NCBI GenBank assembly: GCA_948470475.1
Contig: OX419345.1
Span: 16,109,670 to 16,173,669, forward strand
Direction of reading: 5' to 3'
Source of the DNA: Galaxea fascicularis
Lineage: Eukaryota > Cnidaria > Anthozoa > Scleractinia > Euphylliidae
DNA: 64,000 bases
Shown here: positions 48,879 through 61,516 of the stretch, piece after piece
How positions within the stretch are numbered: position 1 is the stretch's first letter
Layout of the letters: every line of letters begins with the position of its first letter
Program-made: the position numbers and the translations under genes
The notes under the pieces: generated by a model
Database searches by the model: none
Seen by the model: only the letters and a program-made list of their open reading frames with translations
What the model was told of the DNA's origin: nothing

Positions 48879-50270
48879 GATTGGTAATATTATGCCCACA
48901 AGATGCTGTGACTTTGCGACGCGAAGAACGAAATGCTGTGACCGGATTGAGACCAAAATAAAGAAAAGCTTTTCTCAGCCCTGTCACATCTGTTGATAGT
49001 CAAGTTTTCAGATTGTAATGACGTGCAAAATTTTCTTTTGTTCCGGAGGGAGCCAACGTAATTGTCATTCAATTGAACGCAAACATAGGCTCTTACGTCA
49101 GAACAAACAGGCGTAAAACGCTATTTATACGTCTCCGCAAAGGTCAGGAACTTTATATTCATTTTTCTTGGCCAGATATCACGATGACTTTAAACAATTG
49201 TCAAGGAATATTTAAATTTTGGGGTTATACGCTTTATCATTCTAATTCAGTTAGCACTTTCAAATGAGACCCGGCTCTGCAAGACAAAAGAATGTGTTTT
49301 TAGTGCCGTATTGTTGACAATGCAGTCACAAAACTGCACCATTCATAGGTCGGCGCGCTAATCAGTGTTTTTGAGTATTGGGAATCAATATATATCCATC
49401 TGCCAAAACTTCTGAAAGGCATCAGATATCAAGGACTCCACTTTTCGTTCCAATTACGTTTTAGATGCTGTGTAACGATAAACTGCATGTATCTTTTACC
49501 TCGTAACATGATAAAAGATTCTTCGTTGACAGAAGAACAAAAGAAATGAATGATGTGGAAAATTAAAATCTGAAAGATAATTTGAGGCTAACAAGGACGG
49601 ATCAGTCGTTAATTTTCTAAAATCTGTGACGATAAAAGAAAGGGGAAGAGAGCTATTGTTCGTGATCACAGGAAAGTCGGGGGATGAACTGCTACCGAGG
49701 GGTATAGTTCGGCAACCTCTCTTCTGAGCTATTGGATTCTCAGAGGGGGATCTTTAAGGACCTCAATTTCAGAGTTCCCACGGAAAAAAAGTGAGCGACT
49801 ATAGCTAGAAGGGGGGCAGTTTCGCCGACGATTAGGACAAAAAGTGGGGCTTTGCACTATCATAGTACAGTCAAACATCAAAAAAGCGAAGAACATCTTA
49901 GTTTTAAACTATAGTGCGCGGTTGTATAAAGCCGACTTCATTTCATTGCAACCGCCAGGTGTAGCACAACTGTGTGTTTGGACGGTTTTCATAGCGATGG
50001 AGCGGTCATGAATTTAAGAAAGACTTAGAACCAAGCTCAAAGAGGTTATTTGTACAGCTGTTTAAGCGCATTCTTCACAAGTTTACACCCCCTTAAATAA
50101 ACGGAAGTCAGATTGAAACACATTATTATTAATATTGTACGTGACTAAGACCAGATTTTTTCCATTAGTGATACGGAGAGGTTTTCTACTACCCACTCAG
50201 GACATTTTTCGGATCTTTTGGTTTGTAACACAATATGTATTTCCTTTCACTTCCTTACTGAAGACAATAG

Positions 50271-50279
50271 TTGGCCCTC

Positions 50280-50315
<36 letters not shown>

Positions 50316-50389
50316 AAGCTGTGTTTTACCACGCCAAGCCTCGCCCCCACGGTTTCGACTGCGAGGCTTGGCATGGTAAAACAAAGCTT

Positions 50390-50430
<41 letters not shown>

Positions 50431-50434
50431 CCAA
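50271..50434. mobile_element. Foldback element with 74-bp arms
   Basis: Bases 50271-50344 (start TTGGCCCTCGTCACACGGCG) are the reverse complement of 50361-50434 with about three mismatches; the loop is 16 bases. The arms contain GGCCATATTGTCCCGGGAG. Any transcript through here would fold into a very stable hairpin. Confidence 0.95.
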
Positions 50435-50535
50435 TTATCACATGATAAATCGGAGGAGAATGTTTTTGTCGTGCTCCGATTGGTTGCTGAAATTCTGGAG
50501 AGATTTTAGATGCTTGTTCACGGAAGGTGTCCGAC

Positions 50536-50744
50536 TTAACCCCATAAAAACCTTAAGATCAAAATATGAATTCTCATTTGTTGTTGCTACACATTTCCTA
50601 TAGATGTAATGGGGAGAAGTTTTCAAAATATCAAGCAAATTCATCGTGTAATCCTGACCTTAATTCTCGTAACCACTTTGTTTTACAAAGCACTGTATGA
50701 CAAGAAGAAATTTGATGGTGATGCCTCTTAGGTTTGAAAGGGTG
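50536..50744 (+). mobile_element. Repeat-family copy 2 of 3
   Basis: Shares AATTCTCATTTG, CTACACATTTCCTATAGATG, GGGGAGAAG, CGTAACCACTTTGTTTTA and AAGAAGAAATTTGATG with copy 1 at 14644-14852; the terminal repeats are more decayed (TTAACCCC and AAAGGGTGAA). Confidence 0.75.
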
Positions 50745-50863
50745 AAAGAACTGCAAGAGGTTAGGTGTGTGAATCTTGCTTTGTATAAGAATTGGCAAGT
50801 GAGCGCTACTTATGATCAAAACGACAATAACTCCACGATAGAAACCGTTGGGGCAAGTTTTAG

Positions 50864-51182
50864 CAGCCGGCAAATGAAGACACAAAGCAAGAGTACTGTT
50901 TGTAGAACAAATGAAGTGGAACTCTCACAACTTTATTAAAGATACGTTAGCCCGCGAAGTTTAAAATGAGAGCCCGCATTCTCTAAACGAGAGGTGTCCG
51001 CTAACAGGTGGTTATAAATGAAAAATTTAGAGGCCGGAAAATGGAGACAAAGCTAGAGTACCGAATGTAGAAACTCGGTTCACAACTTCCTCAAAGATGC
51101 TTTAGCCCACGAAGTTTAAAAGAGCGTCGCCCTTTTCTTTACGAGAGGTGTCCGCTAACAGGTGGTTATAAACGTAGAGTTT
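50864..51182 (+). repeat. Two-copy tandem repeat, period about 155-165 bp
   Basis: Both copies contain, in order, GCCGG(C/A)AAATG, AAAGC(A)AGAGTAC, TTAGCCC(G/A)CGAAGTTTAAAA and GAGGTGTCCGCTAACAGGTG; the last block starts at 50991 and 51145. Non-coding. Confidence 0.85.
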
Positions 51183-52433
51183 CAGTGGAGAAATTGCCAG
51201 GGACCGTGGTTTGCTATCTAGCACTTTTGGGAGGTTTCCAGAAAATGCACTTTTTCAGTGGCTTTTTTCTTTGGTAGTTGTGTCTCCTCTGATGAGCAAT
51301 TAATTTTTTTCCTTGTATAAAATGTAATTCAAAATCACATACAAAAATTGTTGTTGTTGATTGTACTGGATGTTGCCATTCAGTTTAAATGAAACCCGAG
51401 ATAAGAAGAGTTAAGCTATAAAGTAAACAAAACAACAGCAGCTACAGCGACAAAAGCACACTCTACACTTCAATAATTTAATAATTTTTAATAATTAATG
51501 TTAATAATATGTTTAATAATTTACTGACCATACCAGTTAACAGTTAAGGCTTCAACGATTTCTTAAAGTTAAATCTCTTATGACCACATGCGTGAGATTT
51601 TCGGTATTGCGAACACCACTGTTCGCTTTAATGTGTACTAAGTCAAGACGGGACTTGGTTATCACAACACCAAGGAACCGACTTTTATTTCACGGCTAAG
51701 AGCTGTTAAAAAATTCAAATAATTTTTAAAATAAGGTTTACAAATTAAATAGTATACTATTTTGGAAACTATGTAATCAATATACACGTAATCAGATCAA
51801 ACTTCTTATTTACTTTTTACCACTTGAATGGTATGAACTAATCGGCGACATCATTGTTATGCAACAGATAGCCAGCCTATTAAAGAATGGAAAACGTCAT
51901 ACTGCGGTCCAACCTCGTTCTATAGAACGAAGGATTTTCGTATCGGAATGGAGGGTACTGTTACCATGTAAAAATCCCCTTTTTCACATGACCATGGATC
52001 CCAAAACAACGTACTCTCATCCAACCAGTCACAACAAATGTAAAGAATATATTGAACAAATAGAACCCACGGAAAAATAGCCCAAACCAAGGCAAAAAAC
52101 GTCTAACCAATAACAACGAACATTAACACTGCAATCAACCAATCGGACCTCAAAGGAAATTTAAGTCACCAGTTTTGAGTGCGGGAAAAAACCTAACGAT
52201 TGCTTAACGCGGGAAGTCATGCAACAGTTACCAAACGCGGGAAAACACACCAAGGGCGCTTTCCACTTTAGTCAAAATTATGGAACCTTTCCGCTTCATA
52301 AGGGAAGACTGATCTCGAACTGGGAAAAAAACTTCTTATTCAGTTCTAAATTTGCTAACTTCTCATTGGTAGGTAAACCTTTTTCTTGCAACCACGCACA
52401 CTAAGAGTAGATTACTATGCAAATTAGTCCTAA

Positions 52434-52560
52434 TTATTGAGTCTGCGGATGAAGTCTTGAAGTATACCATTCAAATGAAAGCTACTGAGCAGTACTTTCC
52501 TGTGGTACTGTTTACTAGCGTGTGCAAGGTGGTTCTAACTTTTGAGTCTGAGGATCACGT
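52434..52560 (+). repeat. Dispersed copy of the 7569-8062 repeat unit
   Basis: Carries GAGTCTGCGGATGAAGTCTT, CAAATGAAAGCTACTGAGCA, GTACTTTCCTGTGGTACTGT and AAGGTGGTTCTAACTTTTGA in the order seen at 7636-7750. Confidence 0.8.
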
Positions 52561-53064
52561 CTAAGGAGTGCTTTTTCTGGGGTATGGATGGTTTCTCTAC
52601 CCTAAGTTAAAACAAACATTTTTTGATTTATGTTTCAGTCTTGAACCTGGACATTCAAGTTGACTAAATAAGTTGGTTACATAAAAGTCTTTTGGTAATT
52701 ATAGCTCCTGAAGAAAACTATCACTTGCTATTTTATATGGACAAAACCTTTTTATAGTCCTATTAGTATATGTATGCGTTTTAATAATACAATAATATAT
52801 TAGCTTTATAATAAATATTAGCTCCCACGGTTTTCACACCTTTTTTTGTTTTCATTCTTTATGATTATTAACACTGGTATCTCCCTCTTTTCCTTGGTCT
52901 TCCGCGTGCAGGATTGTTCTGTCCACATCGTGTTTTTCCCATTTCCCTTTGTTTACCTCACATTGTAAAAATGCCCGTTTGTAACGTCAAATATCCCCAG
53001 TAGGACTAAATCCCCAGGATTAACTTCCTACCACCGAGTCTAACAAGGTTATATTTTTTCTGTT

Positions 53065-56000
53065 TTAAATTTTAAAACTCTCCTTCTTTCCATCAATGTG
53101 CCGTAGCCTCAAATAAACATCAGTACCCAGGCCATCCATGGACTGCAGCTGCAGTGAACCGCCAAGGTAGGTAGCATAAGCTCGTGACGTTGGAAGGCCA
53201 AAACCCCATCCAGCCATGGGGCCACCACTGGGCGAATTGTTTGGATGTCCCTTGCACAGGTCAGAGAAGATATTGTCATTGTCCGAGGGTCTTATAGTGC
53301 TGCGATCACCCATGGTGGTAAATGAATACTTGAAGATGTCCCTGAGCTTTGTTTCAGGGATTCCACCTCCACGATCAGAGATTCTGAGAAAAAATATACA
53401 AGGAAAGAGTTGACAAAAGACGGATTGGAAAACTCTAATCACTGTTGGAAAATTTCAAGCGTCAGCCACTTCATCAATTCAGTCCCATAAAGGTTAAAAA
53501 ATACAAAACAGAATTCTTTCAACAGACTTAGGGTGTTTACAATGATCATTAATGCCATGTTCAAGTCATAGTGGTGGGTCTTTTGAGGACCTGCTCTCGA
53601 CATATTAAAGGCAGCACTTGATGTATGACTGTTTTTCCTTGGCCCAAAATTGCCTAAGTACCAGACGAGTCCACACATTTTACCTCACAAAGAACTCTGT
53701 GTCATTACTGCACAATGTGACAACAATATTTGGTACTTCTAATGGTCTGTCTAGGTGTTGCTCCACACTAGCCCTGGAGAAAAAGCAAAACACACACAGG
53801 AAAAGGTCAATAAATCAACACTTTGGAGAAACTGAGGAGGGATCTTCTCGATTTCTCGATTTCTCCCCATTTGGCTTATGAAAGTTGATTAGAGATGTGT
53901 TGAATTGACCCTTTTTGGCTATGGATACATGCACACCTCTGGTGAAAACCAAATAAACTTTATGGTAAAACTTTCAGGCACTGAGCCTTTACCTCAATGA
54001 TAGCAATGATTAAATCACTGTTGAAACTCTTACTGTTACAATATTTCTTCTGTGACCTCTTGCAGTTTTAAGCTTGAAAAAGAAAGGCAGCTATGCAAGG
54101 TAGCTATGCTCAAACAGATATGATACTTTGAGGCCCACGAAAATGTAGCTAAAATTTTGCAAGATGCTTTGTTTTAAGAGACCATTCATCAGTCACCACC
54201 TCTGGAAAAGTGTATCTCTAGAAGCTTTTAAACTAAAACTCACCTCATGGCATTTTTCAACAGTTCTTGAAGGATATACTCAAGTGGAGCAGGGATGTAT
54301 GGAAACACAGCTTGCGTGTGGCCATTGATGATGAGACCTGGGGCTGTCCCGTATGTGTGTTCACAAACTTTCCTGGAGAAAGAATTTTGCCTAGTTAAGA
54401 AAATTCAGTCAATGTGCAAGTTCAATCAAAATTGTCAAAGAAAGCTTTAACAACATTAAGAAAAAAAAAACGTTTCTAACAACTAGATTGAGTAACCGCA
54501 AACTATTGTATGACAAGATCATTGCATGATACACATGACATATTTGCAGCATCAACAATAGTGGCAACTGTCACAAAAGACCCTATGCAAAAATGACTGC
54601 CTCTAAATTATTCTTTTGTTCATATTCAAAATACCCTTACTAACCTTGTTTTTGAGACAAAAATTCTAAAGAATTTGTTAAGCTAAGTGAGGTTAGCGAG
54701 GCTATTTTGAATAAGAACAAAAGGATAATTTAAAGGGAGCCATTTTTGCATAGGATCTATTATATAAAGCAAATTTCAATGATTTTACATGTATCTACAC
54801 TGTATTGATTACATCACTACAACAGTCAGCAACAACCAAACAAACTATTGTAATGGAGAATGCAACATCATTTAAATCAAAAGCACAGGTTTCAATGCAC
54901 CCAGTGTGATACAAATTCAAACAACAGCAGTAAAATTAAACTCAGCCAAGGTTCATGGAAAGAGTGTTGTTGAGAGTTGAGTTCAATACTGTAAGTGATA
55001 ATTATAGAAGATGAATAGGGTTTATTCAGGGAGCTAGATCATGACAAAACTCACCTTGCAAAATCACCAGATCTTTCAACAATTTGTCTGAAGTTAAGAT
55101 GAGTGCAAATGATTCCAATATAGTTTGGCTGAAGTGGATAAACAAAAACTTCCAGTCTAAAACTGAGCATAACCTGAGCAATGAGACAGCTGCCAAAATA
55201 CACAAAGGGGTAGTTGCTGTGTCGGTGGGGAAGTAGTACACCACCGTACAGGGATTCTAAAAGGTGACGTTTTTGAGCATTCACCCTTTGTGAGAGCAAA
55301 TCAAGTAATTATGGGTTGTGTGTAGTTTATATAGTGGAGGAGGAGCTACGCTATTGGTGGTAACATGACAACGTGAAAAATAGGAATACATTAGTTAAAT
55401 GAAAAGTGTTCGTTAATACTATGGGCTTTAAGGGTGCCAATTTGGAAGGTGAATTTTTGTTCTAGATTCTTGCGGCTTTCTGTCATACCTTGATGTAGGG
55501 AAAGGCTGCAGATAGCCATGTGTTGTTTGGAGTGGTTAGGGTGATTAAAATGACGAGTGACTGGTTTAGATGCATCCTTGTCATTCTTCTCAACGTGCGA
55601 AGGTGTTCGCAGTATCGGTCGCCTAGTTGTCATCCTGTCTCGTCAATGTATAACTTGTTGCATAACATACAGTTTATGCAATAAATGACATTTGCGGAGG
55701 TACATGTGAAACGATCGGTGATCTTAACAGATCTCTTAGGTCCCGATATTTTGCTAGTGTTAAGAATGAAAGGACAAGTTTTACATCGTGAGCATGCGCA
55801 TTTGAAAGTGCCAGGTTGTTCATTAGTTTTGAATGCGCTTCTAACTAAAAAGCTGCCTACATTTTTGTCGTGTTTGAATGAAATTAGTGGACGTTCTGAA
55901 AAGATTCTACTTGTCTCAGGATCATTTTGGAGTAATAAGTGCTCTACCTTGTCAATGCTTAGAGCAAGATGGTGCTCTGCAAGCATGCGGATTCCCAGTC

Positions 56001-59000
56001 GGGATGTCAGCGTACGATTAAGGAACGCATCTATGGTCTCATACTGAAGACAAAAACATCCATCAATCAATCAGTCAATCAATCAATCAATTGATCAATC
56101 ACACAAAAAATAGTCAGATGATTGCTTAGTTAATGGTCAGTCTCATAATATGGATTGCAGCATTTTGAACAGTATCCTGATGGTCTTCATCACGTATTGG
56201 TGGTGAAAGGAACTTGTGCATCAATGTAAAGTCCTCCCATTACAGTCTGAGCAACAAGAATTAAATTCCTCCATATAGTGACAGGATCAAAATGCACTAA
56301 ACACCTGGCACCAACCATGGTGCACCTCACTTCTAAGCAAGTCAAGGACTATTTTGTAAAGTACTTCAGGATAGAGTGAAAAACCAAACTTTTTCCTTAA
56401 GTTTCTGGTTTTGCCACAACTTACTGGCACATTTCTCTGACATTCGTAGAATCCTTCAGCTAAATGAGTAACAACACTTTGATGGTCATCCAACAGTTGT
56501 CTGATAATGCGATTGTATCTCTCTTCTAATTCAAGGGTTTCCACCTGTGAAATAAAAAAAAATAAAAATAAAAACCACCTACTTGTACGATTACTTTCAA
56601 TAATTTTTCTCCACTGTACCAGAAAACACTGCTGACCAGAAGCAAATGGAATGAACAGTCTTATATCATAAAACATATTTTACTACCAATTAGTGCTCAA
56701 CCTTTAGCAGTAGTCCAGTATCTCATGGCTAGTAGAAATTTGGTTTGAGCTAGTAAAACTTGAGAACCACTAGCCACTGGGCTACTTGTAATACAAAAGG
56801 TTTTGAGTTGAATTGATCCTAAAAAAGTATTGGAAAATTCTCTGATACAAGCCCAGTAATCACAGTAGTGGTCTTCAGAGGTGATTGATGCTTTGCCACC
56901 AAATTACACCATTTGGCTAGTATACCTTAGACTCCACTAGCCCATGGACTAGTTTGTTAAAAAAGTTAAGGCTGAGTACTGCCAATGCACACACTTGAGG
57001 ACTATGTCTGATGAATGTCAATAACACTCTACAAAGATCAATGCTACTGTAGTCCTTGCTAACAAGCTGAATACAAATGACTCAGTGAAAAAACTATCAT
57101 GACCACAATTCAAGACTGCATCTATTTTGTGAAAATTAATTTTATCACAGAATTCTAATTATTGTGAAAGATTCAAACATGCCTCAGAAGTTTTATTTAG
57201 CATTTGTTACAGTCATCATTTCCAGTTCCAGTTTGTCAGCCTAGGTCTTCTCTTCCTGTTGTTTAAATTTTGATTTCAAAGGCAATAAGTCAGTTTTGGA
57301 AAGTGTGGTCTGAGAGTTAATGTAAGGATTTAAGTGCGGTTACATGTTATGTAGGGATTTACTGTTACACTAGCCTTATCACTGTTCCTTAAGCTCTGTT
57401 ATTTCTAAATTCCTGTCTTCGTCAGTTAGGTTTGATATGTATGTTGTGATTTTGTTTGTTTTTGTAGATACCAGTTGCTGAACCTGTACTGAATAGATTG
57501 TTGACTTAAATTGCAGTGCATCTTTACTGTCATGGTGACCTTATGTACCTACCTTAGGAAATTTGTTCAGTACACTAAAGGCTCTGAGGTATAATTCATA
57601 CTGCAAAACAGAATACATGTGCACGAATTTATTCATCTCAAGTTGCTTAGTCAAAATGAGAAATACACTTTTAATCACATCATAAATTACAATACATAAA
57701 AATAAAAATAATACGAGAATTGAAAAGCAAACCAAGAAATGGATAAAAAATATTATTTTCCTTTTCATGTTTAAAGGTTTTGACAAATGCTTCATTTGCT
57801 TGGAGTTCCAAAGCCTTAACTTTGCAAGTCAGATTTTTACTTAAGTATTTAGATAACAGTGTCCAACCAAAGATGTCAAAGTTTGACAACTTTGAAACAG
57901 GGTTGGTCACACAATGTCCCACGGCTCACAGTTACTTCCATTATATTTAACCTCTTAATGTAACAACGTGTAATAACTTGAAGGGATACATACCACATCA
58001 TGGATAACTGGATTACAAAGTACAATATGAGGAAGTTGTTGGAAATCGACAACTCGGCGGGCAATACGAATGGGTAGCTCCTTGTGGAGAAATTGGGCAC
58101 TTTTCTGAAATTCAAATAGATACAACTGTACAGTAGGCATCCTGGAACCTATGATGCAGTAGGAAGTTACTAATAACTTGATATGATTACTTTTTCTAAT
58201 CTACTTTTCTATTTAGTGGAGTAACTTGTCAGAAAGTTTTAAGGCACAGTGTAGGTGGCTTTATTATTGTGGCAGCAGTGGCCGACATCAAATTTCATCC
58301 AACTTGCCTCTTAGACTGCTTGCAGATTGCATCTGTTTTTTATGTATTTCCCTCATTTAACACAACATGAAATAGTCATAACTATGCTATCAGTCTGCAA
58401 CATGCCCAGAAGTGGTCTGCATTTGACATATACCTGAAGATCTCAGACAAGTGCCCATTTGCAATCAAAGTGATAGCAAGATAAGTGACAGAACCTGAAC
58501 TTGTGCTGGTCTACCATTTGATATATTTAGAGAAAATGGTACTGATGCCCTTGTTTTGTTTTGTTTTTTTTTTAATATGCCCTTATACCACTTCTGTACT
58601 TTCTTGACTGATAACCATGACTATTCTGCTATTTTCGTCAGTGCATTTTGTTTCTTCTGAGGCACTCTGTGATCGTTGCAAGTCTTCTCATAAATACAAG
58701 GTATTGTCTTGGTCGAAAGCGTCACAGTGGTCAGCAAAGTAAACCTGGTATCAGCTCTTCCGATCACCTAGACCATATGCTGCAGCCCACCCCAGATACC
58801 AGGGACAAATGTTTCCATATGTCGGCAATGTCACCTAGACCGATTGTTGATCATGTCTTAGACCGATTGCAGGATCATATGAAACCAAACTTTAAATTAA
58901 CAGTTACCAGTAAAAGGTGCTTTTGGTGAGCATACTACGCCTATATGTAGGAGCTACTCCTTGCCTTTATAACTATGGGTCAAAAATTAGAATTCCCGTA

Positions 59001-59719
59001 ACAAAAAAGCCAAGGGAAATAGAAAATGTGATAAGTTGGGACACAGAAAAAGAACTTCATTTTCTCATTGGGATGACAACAAATGACTTCTTTCAACCTG
59101 TGGCATCACGAAAATGCAAAATATAACTCATCTGGGCGTATAAAGGACAAAACCGCGATAAGCTTCATATGTAAATTTAGATTCCACTAAATTTTTAACT
59201 GGGTAGAAGCCAACTATACTTTATCTGTACTTTGACCTGTGTTCACGAAAAATTTTTTTTACCAGTAAATGTGTTCCGTCTTTAAATTTCCCAGCCCACA
59301 GCATCTGGAAAGGTGTAAGGCGAACAGAAGGCTACAAGGAAACAAAATAAAATTTACATGATTGAACCATCCCGATGTAAACAAAGCTTAAGCTTAAGTG
59401 TTTTCCGACTCAACTAGCTTAACTTCTGGCCAAGTACGTACTTCTCGTACCTTGCAAAATAACATGTACAATAGATTATACATGCTGTACCTTACAAAAA
59501 CCCTCTATTGTGGTATAGTAACAAAGAAACGAGAAAAAAATTACAAACCCTGGAGGCTGCGTCGTCCAGAGACTGTTGTCTCACGTTGGTCCATGATTGT
59601 GTTTGGGAGCCAAACATTGAAGAATTAAACCTTATTTGTACTGTACTGCATGGCCAAATCAACCAACCATTTGGACTCTTCCAGGAGTCCAAGAAAGCCC
59701 TTGTAAATAACCGGCTCAT
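53065..59719 (-). CDS. BCKDK: Branched-chain alpha-ketoacid dehydrogenase kinase (mitochondrial), 408 aa
   Basis: Mitochondrial kinase that phosphorylates and switches off the branched-chain ketoacid dehydrogenase complex, limiting valine, leucine and isoleucine breakdown. Exons in gene order: 59719-59549, 59331-59263, 58104-57994, 57600-57553, 56544-56425, 56043-55948, 55128-55055, 54372-54244, 53773-53684, 53383-53065; all GT-AG, all phases fit, 408 residues against about 412 in mammals. A basic, hydroxylated N-terminus ([10 protein letters not shown]...) fits a mitochondrial presequence. The helical domain carries [28 protein letters not shown] and [11 protein letters not shown]. The GHKL ATPase domain shows the N-box ELLKNAMR (266-273), DRGGG (306-310), [11 protein letters not shown] (from 363) and the BCKDK-specific tail [18 protein letters not shown], which separates it from pyruvate dehydrogenase kinases. 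The intron 55129-55947 is largely retroelement. Confidence 0.97.
55242..55945 (-). mobile_element. Decayed Penelope-like retroelement inside a BCKDK intron
   Basis: Minus-strand coding remnants read [50 protein letters not shown] and [19 protein letters not shown], then [20 protein letters not shown] and [18 protein letters not shown]. The VIYCI.C..C..LYI.ETG pattern is the start of the GIY-YIG endonuclease of Penelope-like elements, which follows the reverse transcriptase (absent here). An in-frame TGA directly after DETG and a frameshift soon after show it is dead. The left boundary is shared with the copy at 42783. The exact 5' boundary next to the splice donor at 55947 is uncertain by some tens of bases. 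Confidence 0.85.
56056..56102. repeat. (ATCA/AATC) tetranucleotide microsatellite
   Basis: CATCAATCAATCAGTCAATC-type repetition in the BCKDK intron immediately upstream of the exon that starts at 56043. Confidence 0.9.
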
Positions 59720-61401
59720 GGCGATTTAGCGACTGTGCATGGAAAAAAGAGACAACATCAATCCACAACAATGGATCCTTGTCAGACAGGTTTTACAACC
59801 ACAACCACAACACAAAAAATCACGAGACGTACCGCCAAAGAAAATGCCTTGATCGCAAACAGAAACAATTTTTAGCCATCCAGTCTTCACCAAATATTGT
59901 CCAGAGCCGCTGTAATCACGACAAGATGTAAGAAAGCTGGCGAAACCGCTAGCTTCCTGAACTTGCTACATTTTCTTACAATGGTAGATTTCATGCAGGT
60001 TACATGCGAGAGCGCGCTGTTTCGTATAAGTTAGCCAATCAAATTGACGTAACTGAAGAGGTCGAGGTCCTCTTGTGCATGTGGAAAACATGTGACTTAA
60101 GTATTTGTGTGCGTGACACTCGTGAGAAGAGGGAGAAAATTTCAATCATAAAAGGTCTTTTGTCCATAAAATGTGAACATATTAAACAATTGCCCACCAC
60201 TGTAAAGTCTGGTCAAACAACGTGGAAAGGCTTAAAGCTGCAATATCTCCACTGGCAAATATTAAGCACAAGCAAAGAGCGTATATATATCTACTCTGGT
60301 CCATAAACCCGGCCAAGGCCCATATCATAAAGACACCCTACAGCTGGAACCCAATCACTAGCTGACATTCCCCCGGAAAAGTACAACAGCATCTTGATCC
60401 TTAGATCCTTATCAAATTCTGGGTAAAGGCCTGAACTTGTAAAACGTTGCAAGTCTAGTCGAAGCAACATTAACGAGTTCACAGACAGGCGTTTTGGTAC
60501 AAGTACCCTAGACAGATTTTAAAGTATAAAAGGCATGCATGCCCCACAGCCAGTCAAACGTTCAGCCAATGCACCTAGAGTTTCATCGGCACTACGTGAA
60601 CATAATTGGCGCACATCAGGCATTTTTGGGGGGAGAAGGGAGTTGGGGTTGGAGAAACCAAGCAATTCTCCACCCAACTGCCCCTAAGTAAGACCTGAGA
60701 CTCGAGGTGATGTCGTACAGAGCATTATATCCTGTGGGGCCTATAATCGGGCAACATTTTTACAAAACGAGGGATGTGAGAGTAGAGTCAGAGTAGATCC
60801 CAAGAGGGGTCCATCGCTGTCACACATTCCCCAGCTCCTCCGTATTCTAGCCTCCTTTGGCTCGTCACGCAATCTCCCCCCCCCCCCCCTTCCCCTCAAT
60901 TTTTGCGTGACGAGCCAAAAGAAAGTCTGCTTGGGAGATTACCGTGTTTCACACTATGATAGCAATCAGTCAATCCACCAATCAGTTATAATGTGAATTA
61001 AGTCACGCTACCTTAGATCCCAGCATGAACACACAAGCTTCGATCTTATTTCACCAACTCAAATTTGACTAGTTATTTTATAAAAACCATATAGTGCACT
61101 CAACAAAATTACTCAATTCTGATTGGTCGAGAGCAGAACAATTAATCCCAAATAGTACTCTGTAGGAGTACCAATTAAGTTTCCTTGGCAACAGCGCGTA
61201 AGAATCGCCAAACGTTGCAAATTTGAACGTTTTGATAGGTGAAACTGGACAAAAGGCACATAACCCGAAGTTACCATTCTCTGGAATGATTTGTTGGACT
61301 AATGTATTAAAATTTGAAAGAATTTACAAGTTGCACCACTTCATACAATTCATAGTTTTGCTGAGCGAGCTATAAATAAAAAATCACACAACCTTCTCGT
61401 T

Positions 61402-61516
61402 CAATTCGTGATTAATAGATACTCGTGATTTTGAAAGTTCTCGAATTGCACTCGCCTAAAGGCTCGTGCAAATTTGAGAACTTTCAAAATCACTCGAACC
61501 TATTAATCACGAATTG
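61402..61516. repeat. Foldback repeat with about 50-bp arms
   Basis: The left arm begins CAATTCGTGATTAATAG and includes GATTTTGAAAGTTCTCGAAT; the right arm is its imperfect inverse, ending CTATTAATCACGAATTG. The loop is short (around CTAAAGG). Confidence 0.8.

Larger units (their letters stand above)
48879..53064. other. Intergenic region between CortBP2-like and BCKDK genes
   Basis: No supported gene. Contains the long hairpin at 50271-50434, repeat copy 50536-50744, a two-unit tandem repeat at 50864-51182 and a dispersed repeat unit at 52434-52560. The remainder is AT-rich with short unsupported open frames. Confidence 0.75.

Noticed and set aside
55685..56047. 120-codon plus-strand open frame
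   Set aside because: Antisense shadow of the BCKDK exon and the Penelope-like element coding remnant.
58648..58929. Plus-strand frame containing [11 protein letters not shown] in another frame and [17 protein letters not shown]
   Set aside because: No recognisable domain, no consistent exon structure, and it lies antisense in a BCKDK intron.
60004..60306. 100-codon plus-strand open frame upstream of BCKDK
   Set aside because: No homology or splice or start support; length is within chance for this AT-rich DNA with many candidates.
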